Positions 27,897 through 36,681 of a stretch of DNA of 64,000 nucleotides are shown in pieces (position 1 is the stretch's first letter; each line of letters opens with the position of its first letter). The DNA lies in the NCBI GenBank assembly GCA_017414505.1, contig JAFQLQ010000031.1, positions 1 through 64,000 of the forward strand. Direction: 5' to 3'. A program made the translations under genes and the position numbers. The notes under the pieces were generated by a model. The model made no database searches. It was not told the DNA's origin and saw only the letters and a list, made by a program, of their open reading frames with translations. Source of the DNA: Clostridia bacterium (GTDB lineage: Bacteria > Bacillota > Clostridia > UMGS1840 > HGM11507).

Positions 27897-30526
27897 AAAA
27901 ATATATATCATTGATTTTATGTTTATTCATAATATCTGCTATGTTGCCATATACAACTATGGCAGCCTCCAACGGATTTGACGGTGCAGACAGTTTTATA
28001 AAATTTCAAACTCTGCAAAAGCTTGGTGTTTTAGGTGATGAATTTTCGGATATTACATCAGAAAAAAATATTACCAGAGGGCAGTTTGCCGCAATGGCAT
28101 CAAGAGCCTTCTTGATTGATTACGGGAATAAGCCTTCAAGCTTTCCGTTTTCTGATGTTAACAGCAATACAGAATTCGCGTCTGCAATAACAAATTTATA
28201 TAATCTGAAAATTCTGTCAGGATCTACCGATGGGAAATTTTATCCTGAAAATCCTATTACGGTAAACGAAGCAGTTACTGTTCTTCTCAAATTACTGGGA
28301 TACACTCCAATGGCAGAGCAGGAGGGCGGTTATCCGCTGGGATATCAGCGAACTGCACAGATTACAAAACTTGTTTCGTCTGTTTATGATTACAATGATT
28401 ATCTGAGTGGAGATTATGCGGTTTCTCTTATTTATTCTGCAATGACAGTTGATAAAATGGAAAGAAATATAGGCGGAGAAAAAGAGACCTACGAAATAAA
28501 GGGCGACAGTAATATTTTTCTTTCTCAGTATTCATTGTATTATGGAAACGGAATTGTTACATCCAATGATATAACATCCTTAAACAAACTGGACGGAAGT
28601 GCAGATAACAGAGTTGTTATTGACGGAATAAGATATTACGATACCGATGGCTCTGCAAGAAATCTTCTTGGATATTATGTTGAATTCCTGTATAAAGACA
28701 GTAAGGATGCTGATGAAAAAGAACTGTTTTCAGTGTGTGCAGGAAGAAAAAATTCAACAGTTCGTATAAATTCTGAAGATATTATGCTAAACGGCGACAG
28801 AATATATATTGACCGTAAAGATAATAAAGATGAATTTTATACTATGGACAGCAACATATATGTTATCTACAACGGAAAATTTCATGGTGTGGATTTTGGC
28901 TACGATTGGCTTCCAAAGTACGGATATGTAACCTTAATAGATAATGATGAAGATAATACCTATGAAGTTGCACTTGTTAAAAATTTTGAAAATTATGTTG
29001 TAAGTACCTTTGATTATGAAAACGAAATAATTTACGACCTTTTCTATAATGCAAAAGAGCTTAAAACCCCAATTACAGAAAACTGTATATATTATAAAAA
29101 CGGTGTTATAACGGAAAATACCGTAATTCAGACCTACGATGTACTTTCGGTATGTAAAAGTATGGACGGAACACATACCGAGGTTTACATAAGCAGTTCA
29201 TCTGTTGAGGGTACGGTTGAAATGATTACAGATGATGGAAAAACCATTATAAACAACACCGAATATGTAACCTCACCTGATTTTGATGCGGCAGTAACAA
29301 AAGGAGATGCAAAGGCTGTAACAGTAGGTTCGTCGGGTAAATTCTATCTTGACGTAAAAGGTGGAATTGCCCATTTTGTTGCAGGTTCTGCAAACGGAAT
29401 GTTGTACGGTTATCTTATTGCGGCAACCAAAGAGCTTAGTGATTTCAAGGAACCCGTTATTAAAATTTTTAACGAAAACGGAGATTTTGATATCTTAACA
29501 ATTCCCCGTAAGGTTACTGTAGATGAAACAACAGAACTTACGCAGGAACAGTTCCTTGCAAAAATAAAAGGCGGAAATATCAGCGGAGATGTTCAGAATC
29601 AGCTTGTTAAATATTATGCAAATTCCAATAAAGAAATCAAAAAAATGAACTTTGCAACCGCTGATACAACTGTGAGTAATTCGGATTTGCTTGTTAAAAG
29701 CTATGATAAAACAACCCGTATATGGCGTCCGTCATCACGTTCTTTTGATGGTGTGATAGGCGTAAGCGCAAACACACTTGTTATGATAGTTCCTCAGAAT
29801 GCAAGTGAAATAAATGAGGAAAAAGCCTATAAGGCGGGAAGATTAAGCTTGTTTGCAAATGATGCAACATATACCTTTGAATCTTACGATAACAGCGATG
29901 CTGACGTTGCAAAAGCGTTGGTAGTATATACGGATAGTGAGAGACTGTCGGTAGAAACACCGGTTAATGTTTTTGAAAAAGCAATAAAAGTTCTTGATGA
30001 AGAAAATAATTCAAGCTATAAAATATGCTACTGGCAAAGAGGGGAGTATAAGGAAACATTACTTGAAGATGGCAGTGTGCTTGATAAGGCGATGTTTGAA
30101 GGATATCCCAAATTACCGAAAGGCCTTGAAAAAGGTGATGCATTCAGACTTGGAACCAATTCATCAGGTAAAATTTCAAAAATATTCAAGCTAACTGATA
30201 TGAGCGAAACAAATCCTGTTCCTGTTGCAAATCCAAGCCACGCAAACTTTAATCAGTCATTCAGAGTTCTTTATGGAAAAGTTCAGGCAATTGACGGAAC
30301 AAATCTGCTTGTTTCTGCAATCGACGGAAGCTGGAAGGAAAATCATTCGGTTCACGATACTGCTAAACAAACAAGATATATATACTGTGATTTAACAAAA
30401 AACAGCGGTATGAAAACCGGAAATTTGGCAATGCTTGCACAATGTGTAAATTCAGATGACTACAGAGTGCTGATAAGAACCAGATATTGCTATGTTTATG
30501 ATGTAATAATTTATAAAATCAAATAA
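27893..30526 (+). CDS. Large surface protein with N-terminal SLH repeats
   Basis: An 877-residue secreted protein. The signal peptide ends near residue 24 (TTMAASNG). Two S-layer-homology repeats follow: FSDITSEKNITRGQFAAMASRA and FSDVNSNTEFASAI with FYPENPITVNEAV. The remaining 700 residues are beta-rich, Asn/Asp/Tyr-rich and without a domain I know. The pattern of short strands and KNG-VI repeats suggests tandem beta domains. Anchored by SLH, it may bind or present glycan for the importer encoded just upstream. It overlaps the preceding SLH gene by 4 bases. No catalytic motif is evident. Confidence 0.85.
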   Translation: MKKYISLILCLFIISAMLPYTTMAASNGFDGADSFIKFQTLQKLGVLGDEFSDITSEKNITRGQFAAMASRAFLIDYGNKPSSFPFSDVNSNTEFASAITNLYNLKILSGSTDGKFYPENPITVNEAVTVLLKLLGYTPMAEQEGGYPLGYQRTAQITKLVSSVYDYNDYLSGDYAVSLIYSAMTVDKMERNIGGEKETYEIKGDSNIFLSQYSLYYGNGIVTSNDITSLNKLDGSADNRVVIDGIRYYDTDGSARNLLGYYVEFLYKDSKDADEKELFSVCAGRKNSTVRINSEDIMLNGDRIYIDRKDNKDEFYTMDSNIYVIYNGKFHGVDFGYDWLPKYGYVTLIDNDEDNTYEVALVKNFENYVVSTFDYENEIIYDLFYNAKELKTPITENCIYYKNGVITENTVIQTYDVLSVCKSMDGTHTEVYISSSSVEGTVEMITDDGKTIINNTEYVTSPDFDAAVTKGDAKAVTVGSSGKFYLDVKGGIAHFVAGSANGMLYGYLIAATKELSDFKEPVIKIFNENGDFDILTIPRKVTVDETTELTQEQFLAKIKGGNISGDVQNQLVKYYANSNKEIKKMNFATADTTVSNSDLLVKSYDKTTRIWRPSSRSFDGVIGVSANTLVMIVPQNASEINEEKAYKAGRLSLFANDATYTFESYDNSDADVAKALVVYTDSERLSVETPVNVFEKAIKVLDEENNSSYKICYWQRGEYKETLLEDGSVLDKAMFEGYPKLPKGLEKGDAFRLGTNSSGKISKIFKLTDMSETNPVPVANPSHANFNQSFRVLYGKVQAIDGTNLLVSAIDGSWKENHSVHDTAKQTRYIYCDLTKNSGMKTGNLAMLAQCVNSDDYRVLIRTRYCYVYDVIIYKIK

Positions 30527-30541
30527 AAAGGAGGTAATTTT

Positions 30542-31783
30542 ATGATTATGGAAGGCGCGGATTATTCTGTTGTATTCCGTTCTCCAAATCCCAAGGAAAT
30601 ATGTGCATACAGTCCTTCCGTTATACGTCACAGAGGCAAAATTATAGTGTCTATGGATGCCGGCGGAAAAAGTGTAGCTACTTTAGACGGTTGTGACAGA
30701 GGCGACGAATTCCTTTGGAGAGGCAGAATTTATATTTCGGATGACGACGGAAAAACATTCCGTTTTGTTGATAATTTTCCTTTCGAGCACGCCCGCCTTG
30801 TTGCAGATGGCGACGAAGCACTTTATATTATAGGTCAGCGTCACGAGCTTATGATTATTCGTTCCTTGGACGGCGGAGAAACATGGGAAGAACCGGTAGC
30901 ACTTACATCGGGAGAGCATTACCACGCTGCACCCACAAATTATATCGAGCATAACGGATACATATATCTTACATTGGAAAAAGATATACACCGTGATATG
31001 ACCTGCTGGAATGTAGGGAACTTAACACCGGTTGTTTTAAAAGGGAAAAAAGGAACTGACCTTACCAAAAAAGAAAACTGGGTATTTTCTGAGTCATTGT
31101 CTTTCAGACAAGCGTGTAAAGCAGCAGAACTTGACTATTTTGGAGTGCCTTTTTATAAAACGCCCGAAACAGCAAGTGAACTGTACGGAAGAGCAAGATG
31201 TGCTCCTCCGGGATGGCTTGAAACCAACATTGTAAAGATTTACGATGAATCCCATTACTGGTACGATGAAAACGCATTTCACCTGTTTATGCGTGCCCAC
31301 ACAGGTTCAACAAATTATGCTTGTATGTTAAAAATACGTGAAAACGAGGACGGAAGCTTAACACCCGAGCTTGAAACTGTACCGTCGGGTAAAAAAATAC
31401 TGTATTTACCTATGCCGGGCGGACAGATGAAATTCCATGTTGTGTACGATAAAGTGTCAAAGCTTTACTGGTTGCTTTCAACTCAGTCAACCGACAGTAT
31501 GACAAGAGCAGAGCTTCTTCCCGAGGACAGATTCAATCTTCCAAACAACGAAAGACAGCGCCTGCAGCTTCATTTTTCCAAAAATATGGTAGACTGGCGT
31601 TTTGCATGTATGGTAGATCAGGGAAATGCTCAGCGTGAAGCACGCCACTATGCGGCAATGACAGTTGACGGTGATGATTTGTTAATCGTTTCACGTTCGG
31701 GCGATAAGGACAGCAACTGTGCACACGACTGTAACTTAATTACTTTCCATAAAATTTCTGATTTCAGAAGATTAATTTATTAA
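30542..31783 (+). CDS. Cytoplasmic sialidase-like beta-propeller protein
   Basis: A 413-residue protein without a signal peptide. Two Asp-box (BNR) repeats are clear: SDDDGKTF near 75 and SLDGGETW near 108. This repeat marks six-bladed sialidase-like propellers. True sialidases have an R-I-P motif and an Arg triad that I do not find. The sequence aligns by eye with the C-terminal third of the secreted protein at 33579: YSPSVI/ASPSIA, HAAPT/HCAPT, PGWLE in both, and the ending DGDDLL...ITFHKISDFR / DGDDIL...ITFYRLENFR. It may be a glycoside hydrolase or lyase acting on imported fragments. ATG follows AAAGGAGG. Confidence 0.75.
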   Translation: MIMEGADYSVVFRSPNPKEICAYSPSVIRHRGKIIVSMDAGGKSVATLDGCDRGDEFLWRGRIYISDDDGKTFRFVDNFPFEHARLVADGDEALYIIGQRHELMIIRSLDGGETWEEPVALTSGEHYHAAPTNYIEHNGYIYLTLEKDIHRDMTCWNVGNLTPVVLKGKKGTDLTKKENWVFSESLSFRQACKAAELDYFGVPFYKTPETASELYGRARCAPPGWLETNIVKIYDESHYWYDENAFHLFMRAHTGSTNYACMLKIRENEDGSLTPELETVPSGKKILYLPMPGGQMKFHVVYDKVSKLYWLLSTQSTDSMTRAELLPEDRFNLPNNERQRLQLHFSKNMVDWRFACMVDQGNAQREARHYAAMTVDGDDLLIVSRSGDKDSNCAHDCNLITFHKISDFRRLIY

Positions 31784-31798
31784 AAGGAGATTTTTATT

Positions 31799-33562
31799 AT
31801 GAAAAAGAGTATTATTTCATTGTTAGTATTAACAATTGTTGCATCTATGTTTTCTGCAACTGCGGTTTTTGCAAACACATTACCCACAGATAATTTAGTT
31901 GCTTACTGGAGCTTTGACGAGGTTAAAACTCTTGAGGACGGAACTACAAAAGTTGTCGAAGATATGACAGGCAAAGGATACGATATGACAATTCTTGATA
32001 CCAACTATACCATAAGAAACGGTATTTCCGGTAAAGCTCTTACTTTTGCAGGAGCAGCTGCAGATTTTAAAAACGGACGTATGAGCACACCTGCAGAAAA
32101 TCTTGTAAATGAATTAAACAGTTCATCAGCAATCACTATTACAGGATATTTCTTAAAAGCAGCTTTAACTCACGGTGCTAATGATAAGGTTATTAACTTT
32201 CTTACCGGAAATGCATCTTTAGAGCTTCTTGCAACGTCTTCATCCGGAAATGATGAAAAGCTTCAGTTTTCTACAAGATCAGCTTCCGGTGATAAATATA
32301 CTGTGAAAAATGTTCCCGTTAAATTTGCCTGTGCAAGAGGATGGACTAATGCAGTTGCATGGGATGAATTTGCAATTGTTATAGATTATGCAAATAAAAA
32401 ATCTTATGTTTACTGGAATGGCGATTTAGCTGCAGAAAATGATATGTCACATTTTACAGCGTCAAGCTTCAGTTATGTAGGAGCAGCCGAACATGCTCTT
32501 TACCTTTGCGGAGCAAATTCATCTGCAATAGACGAAATTAAAATTTTTAACAGAGCTTTTTCTGCAGAAGAAATAAAAGCTGCTACACTTCCTGCAATAG
32601 AATATGATTTTGAAAATGCCTGCGACGGAATTTCCGACCTTTCAGGAAACGGTGCAAATGTAACAGTAACTGATGTTGAAGCAGTTTCCGGTGTAACCGG
32701 AAATGCGGCTAAAATTTCCACTCAGGCTACACTTAAACCCTCTACCTTCTGCGGTATTTTAAGAGGTGCAAAAGCGGTTACACTATCAACCTGGTTAAAG
32801 CTTGATAACGGAACACTTCCCACAGCTGCCGAAACAGTGCTTCTGGACAGTTACACATACAATAAAAACTCCGGTTTCAATTTAAAAATTACAAATCAGG
32901 GTAAAATTGCCGCAGGTGGAAGAACAAAAGAAGATAATGCACATGGAGGTTTAACCTCAAGCAGTAATTTATTTGCGGCAAGCAAAGATAAATGGCACCA
33001 TGTGGCTGTGGTTTTTGATTACGCTAACAGAACAGGTTACATTTATTTAGACGGAAAACTGGATAAAACACAGGTTTGGAATACTGATAAAGTTATGGAT
33101 CAGGGATTTATGAACTGTAACATTCTTCAGTTTACTGATACAAGCGTAACCGATAAGCTTGGTAACGCAGGAATTTCAATGGATAGCTTAAAAATTTACA
33201 AAAGAGCACTTTCCAATACAGAAATATTAAACTTAGCAAGCGAAATTCCTTTTGTAACACCCGAATTTTCCGTAACATCTTCAAATGTAAAAGTTACAAT
33301 GGATATAGCAAACCAGACCGGTGCTGAAATTAAAAATGGCAACGCAACTGCTATTTTAGCAGTTTACGGCAAAGAAAGAAACGAGCTTCAGAAAGTTAAA
33401 TCTCTTGTTCTTCCCACACTTAAGGTTGGCGAAAAAATCACAGAGAGCATTGATATTTCTGAGCTTGAAATAAACCCCTCCGAGGTTAATGTTAAATTGT
33501 TTATGTGGGATAATCTTACTAATATGCATTCTTATACAGATGTGTTTACTTATCCCCAGTAA
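31799..33562 (+). CDS. Secreted protein with two LamG-like (concanavalin-fold) domains
   Basis: A 587-residue exported protein. The signal peptide ends near residue 25 (TAVFANTLP). Two LamG-like jellyroll domains lie at about 30-260 and 262-475. Each starts with a LVAYWSFDE or IEYDFENA strand and a 'GxxGxAL/AxxF' turn, and ends with a DEIKIFNRAFSAEEI or DSLKIYKRALSNTEI helix. A C-terminal beta domain (about 485-587) resembles an Ig-like fold. LamG domains bind carbohydrate. No SLH or sortase signal is seen. It lies 15 bases after the propeller gene. Confidence 0.88.
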   Translation: MKKSIISLLVLTIVASMFSATAVFANTLPTDNLVAYWSFDEVKTLEDGTTKVVEDMTGKGYDMTILDTNYTIRNGISGKALTFAGAAADFKNGRMSTPAENLVNELNSSSAITITGYFLKAALTHGANDKVINFLTGNASLELLATSSSGNDEKLQFSTRSASGDKYTVKNVPVKFACARGWTNAVAWDEFAIVIDYANKKSYVYWNGDLAAENDMSHFTASSFSYVGAAEHALYLCGANSSAIDEIKIFNRAFSAEEIKAATLPAIEYDFENACDGISDLSGNGANVTVTDVEAVSGVTGNAAKISTQATLKPSTFCGILRGAKAVTLSTWLKLDNGTLPTAAETVLLDSYTYNKNSGFNLKITNQGKIAAGGRTKEDNAHGGLTSSSNLFAASKDKWHHVAVVFDYANRTGYIYLDGKLDKTQVWNTDKVMDQGFMNCNILQFTDTSVTDKLGNAGISMDSLKIYKRALSNTEILNLASEIPFVTPEFSVTSSNVKVTMDIANQTGAEIKNGNATAILAVYGKERNELQKVKSLVLPTLKVGEKITESIDISELEINPSEVNVKLFMWDNLTNMHSYTDVFTYPQ

Positions 33563-33578
33563 AAAGGAGTAAATAACA

Positions 33579-36500
33579 GTGAAATATAAAGGGATAATAT
33601 CTGTAATACTTGCAATAACATTGATTTTAAGCGTAGCTTCTGTATCATTTGCCGAAACTGCCGGTAATCCTGTGTTTTATTTAACCTTTGAAACACTGGA
33701 GGGTGGCAGAATACAAAATTTTGCTTCTGAAAAATGTGATATATCACTTGTAAATATTAATGCAGATAAAAACGGTTATCGTGGACTTTCTGCATCAGTA
33801 GGCGCTTCCGGCTCTTTAAAGGTCGGAAGCGGTCAGCTTGGCAGTATGCTTTCAGAAAAAGAGGGAATGAGCTTTTCGGCTTATGTAAAGCGTAGCGAAA
33901 ACAGCGGAACAAATCTTCTTACCCTGTATTCCAAAGGGGAAGAAAAAGGGATAGGTATAGATTTATCCGAATCACGCATCAGAGTTTCTGCCAAATCTGA
34001 TACCAACGAAACACTTAAGGGTGCAGAATATTTACATAATAAATCTTTTTCTGAGTGGACACATGTATTGGTAAGCATAAGCTTTAAAACGGGAATTATT
34101 AAATTTTATATTGACGGAGAATTTAAAAAATCTCAGAGTGTGTCCTTTATAGGCGAAAAATTTCTGTTTGAAGGAGCAGCAGTTGAGGATATTATAGGCG
34201 ACAACGGAATGGCACTGGACGAAGTTCGTATCCACGACTACGCAGTAGGCTGCTCAGCGGCAGAAGCCCTAATGAAAGAAGATAAAAACGAACCCGAAGA
34301 ATTACCTTATGTTGATATACTTGCCGATAATCTTGTTGCAGGCTTTTCGTTTAATGAAGGTGAGGGGAATACAACCTCCTCAAAGGGTTCTGTAGTTACA
34401 TCTGCCACACTTGAGAATACAGAATGGGAAGAAGGTGTAAGAGGAAAAGGCTTAAGATTCCATCCATCCGAAAGAAGTATGGTTACGATAGGTAATGATG
34501 TTCTTGAAGGGCTTAAAGGAGCACCGGGATATACCGTTTCAGGATGGCTGTATTTTAACGACAATCCCAATGTTCCTGCAAGAATTATGGCACTTAACAT
34601 TGAGGGAACAAAAGCCGCAATGCATCTTACATACGGTTCAAGCACCTTTCAGGTTGCATCGAGAAGCTGTCCGGCAGACGGACTTCAGGGGCGTTCGTAT
34701 TCATATAAAAAGTTTGGTGAATGGATTTTTGTTACAGTTTCTGCTGATTTTAAAAATGATACTCTCAAATTTTATGTAAATGGCGAAGAAATAACTTCAA
34801 CCTTAGGAAACGGTGACGTAAACTACTCCGCAGAAGCTTTTTCACGTTCAGAGAATGCTCAGGCTTCCACAATTGGCGGAGATCCTACAACAGCATACTA
34901 TAATCAGACCTTTGGCGGAATTCTGGACGAATGGAATATCTATAACCGGGCAATTACCGATGAAGAGGCTAAGCATATCTATATAGATTACAAAACTTTG
35001 CCGCCAAGAGATGCCGATCAGCACAATTATGATATTTTAGATAATTTATCAAATGATGCAGCTGTTTTTGCAGTAGGTATGAACGAGGCAATTTATCAGA
35101 ATAAAAGAAACCGCCTTGACTGGAACAATATAAATGTCGTACCGTATATTTACGGTGATACATTAATGCTTCCCGCTAAATTTTTAACCGATACATACGG
35201 TGCGGAAATAAACTGGGAGGAAGAGGGCAAAAAAGGCACTCTTACATATCAGGGAACAACAATTTCCTTTAATACGGAAAGCAATGAATATGTTGTTAAC
35301 GGTAATCCCAATACATTATCCGTTGCTCCGCAGTATAAGGAAGAAACCTTGTATCTGCCGTTCCGTTTCGTATTTGAAAGTTTCGGAAAATATGTATATT
35401 ATAACGAAAACGGAATTGTTGCGGCAGGTGATAAAGCATTAATAACCGAAAGGTTTTCGGATGAAGCATATGTTAACTGGACTAAGTATGCACTTTGCGA
35501 ATTACCGTATAAACAACCAACATCAAATCATTCTGCATCAAGAACTTTAATCGCTCACAGTGATATGGCAGGCGGAAGCAACTTGTGCTATGCTTCTCCA
35601 AGTATTGCAAAGCTTCCCGACGGAACGCTGATTGCTTCTCACGATGCTTATATTTACGGAGGTTCTTCTGCAGGTGCGTATATTTACCGTTCAGAGGATA
35701 ACGGAAAAACCTGGAAACACACAGCAGATTTAACCACCATGATGGGAAATGTTTTTGAACTTAACGGCAATTTATATCTGATGGGTGTTCAGAAAGGTAA
35801 TGCGGTTATTACTATTCAGAAAAGTACCGATGGCGGATATACATGGACAGAAGCGGTAGATTCCACATCAGGTCTTATTGAAAGCGATAAGGTTATACAC
35901 GCACATTGTGCACCTACACCGGTTGTAATAGCAAACGGCAGAGTTTACCGTGCTTACGAAAGTGTAAATTCCGAAGGCTGGACAAGAGGCTACTGTGCTG
36001 TTATGGCTTCTGCAAGTGTAAATTCAGATTTACTTAATGCATCAAGCTGGACTGTTACAGATCCTGTTCAACTGGATTTAAGCACAATTCCCGAAGGAGT
36101 AACAACTCATGTTCCCGGATGGCTTGAGGGTAATGCAGTTGTAGGGCCAAATGGTGAAATTCTTAATATAATCCGTGTTAATTTTGAGCCTGATTTCGGT
36201 TATGCGGCAGTTCTCAAATTGTCGGATGATAACAAAACTCTTACCTTCGACCGTTTTATTGATTTTGACGGAGGTATGACAAAATTTGTTATAAGACGGG
36301 ATGAAAAAACGGGCAAATATATTTCTCTTGTTAACAATATCACAAATATTGATTATGCAAAACAGCGTACAGTTCTGTCGCTTGCAGTTTCAGATGATGC
36401 GTATAACTGGGAAATAAAAGAAACACTGCTTTATCCCAACGTGCTGGATAACTGGGAAAATATTATTTTGGAAAGAGCATATCAGTATGTTGACTGGATT

Positions 36501-36620
36501 ATAGACGGCGACGACATTCTCTGTGTAGTAAGAGAAGCAGGAGACGGAGCCCCCAATTATCACGATGCTCTTGATATAACATTCTACAGACTGGAAAATT
36601 TCAGACAGTATTTTAATTAA
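33579..36620 (+). CDS. Secreted multidomain protein: two LamG domains, stalk domain, sialidase-like propeller
   Basis: A 1013-residue exported protein with a GTG start behind AAAAGGAG. The signal peptide ends near residue 25 (SVSFAETAG). Domains in order: LamG 1 (about 28-225, ending DEVRIHDYAV), LamG 2 (about 243-475, starting NLVAGFSFNEG and ending DEWNIYNRAITDEEA), a copper amine oxidase N-like stalk (about 517-617, MLPAKFLTDTYG and YLPFRFVFESFG), and a propeller from about 648 with Asp boxes SEDNGKTW and STDGGYTW. The propeller is homologous to the cytoplasmic protein at 30542. It would bind and process glycan outside the cell; the exact reaction is unknown. Confidence 0.85.
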   Translation: MKYKGIISVILAITLILSVASVSFAETAGNPVFYLTFETLEGGRIQNFASEKCDISLVNINADKNGYRGLSASVGASGSLKVGSGQLGSMLSEKEGMSFSAYVKRSENSGTNLLTLYSKGEEKGIGIDLSESRIRVSAKSDTNETLKGAEYLHNKSFSEWTHVLVSISFKTGIIKFYIDGEFKKSQSVSFIGEKFLFEGAAVEDIIGDNGMALDEVRIHDYAVGCSAAEALMKEDKNEPEELPYVDILADNLVAGFSFNEGEGNTTSSKGSVVTSATLENTEWEEGVRGKGLRFHPSERSMVTIGNDVLEGLKGAPGYTVSGWLYFNDNPNVPARIMALNIEGTKAAMHLTYGSSTFQVASRSCPADGLQGRSYSYKKFGEWIFVTVSADFKNDTLKFYVNGEEITSTLGNGDVNYSAEAFSRSENAQASTIGGDPTTAYYNQTFGGILDEWNIYNRAITDEEAKHIYIDYKTLPPRDADQHNYDILDNLSNDAAVFAVGMNEAIYQNKRNRLDWNNINVVPYIYGDTLMLPAKFLTDTYGAEINWEEEGKKGTLTYQGTTISFNTESNEYVVNGNPNTLSVAPQYKEETLYLPFRFVFESFGKYVYYNENGIVAAGDKALITERFSDEAYVNWTKYALCELPYKQPTSNHSASRTLIAHSDMAGGSNLCYASPSIAKLPDGTLIASHDAYIYGGSSAGAYIYRSEDNGKTWKHTADLTTMMGNVFELNGNLYLMGVQKGNAVITIQKSTDGGYTWTEAVDSTSGLIESDKVIHAHCAPTPVVIANGRVYRAYESVNSEGWTRGYCAVMASASVNSDLLNASSWTVTDPVQLDLSTIPEGVTTHVPGWLEGNAVVGPNGEILNIIRVNFEPDFGYAAVLKLSDDNKTLTFDRFIDFDGGMTKFVIRRDEKTGKYISLVNNITNIDYAKQRTVLSLAVSDDAYNWEIKETLLYPNVLDNWENIILERAYQYVDWIIDGDDILCVVREAGDGAPNYHDALDITFYRLENFRQYFN

Positions 36621-36628
36621 ATTGGATA

Positions 36629-36657
36629 TTGTAATCCACATAAAAATATGTTAAAAT
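36629..36657 (+). promoter_or_regulatory. Probable promoter of the araC-araB pair
   Basis: TTGTAA (36629-36634), 17 bases, TAAAAT (36652-36657), 24 bases before the chosen start codon. Confidence 0.5.
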
Positions 36658-36681
36658 GGCAATATGAAGCGAGGTAAAAGT

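Noticed and set aside
30542..31783. Firm call as sialidase (neuraminidase)
   Set aside because: Asp boxes are shared by many propellers; I do not see the R-I-P motif, and the protein has no signal peptide.
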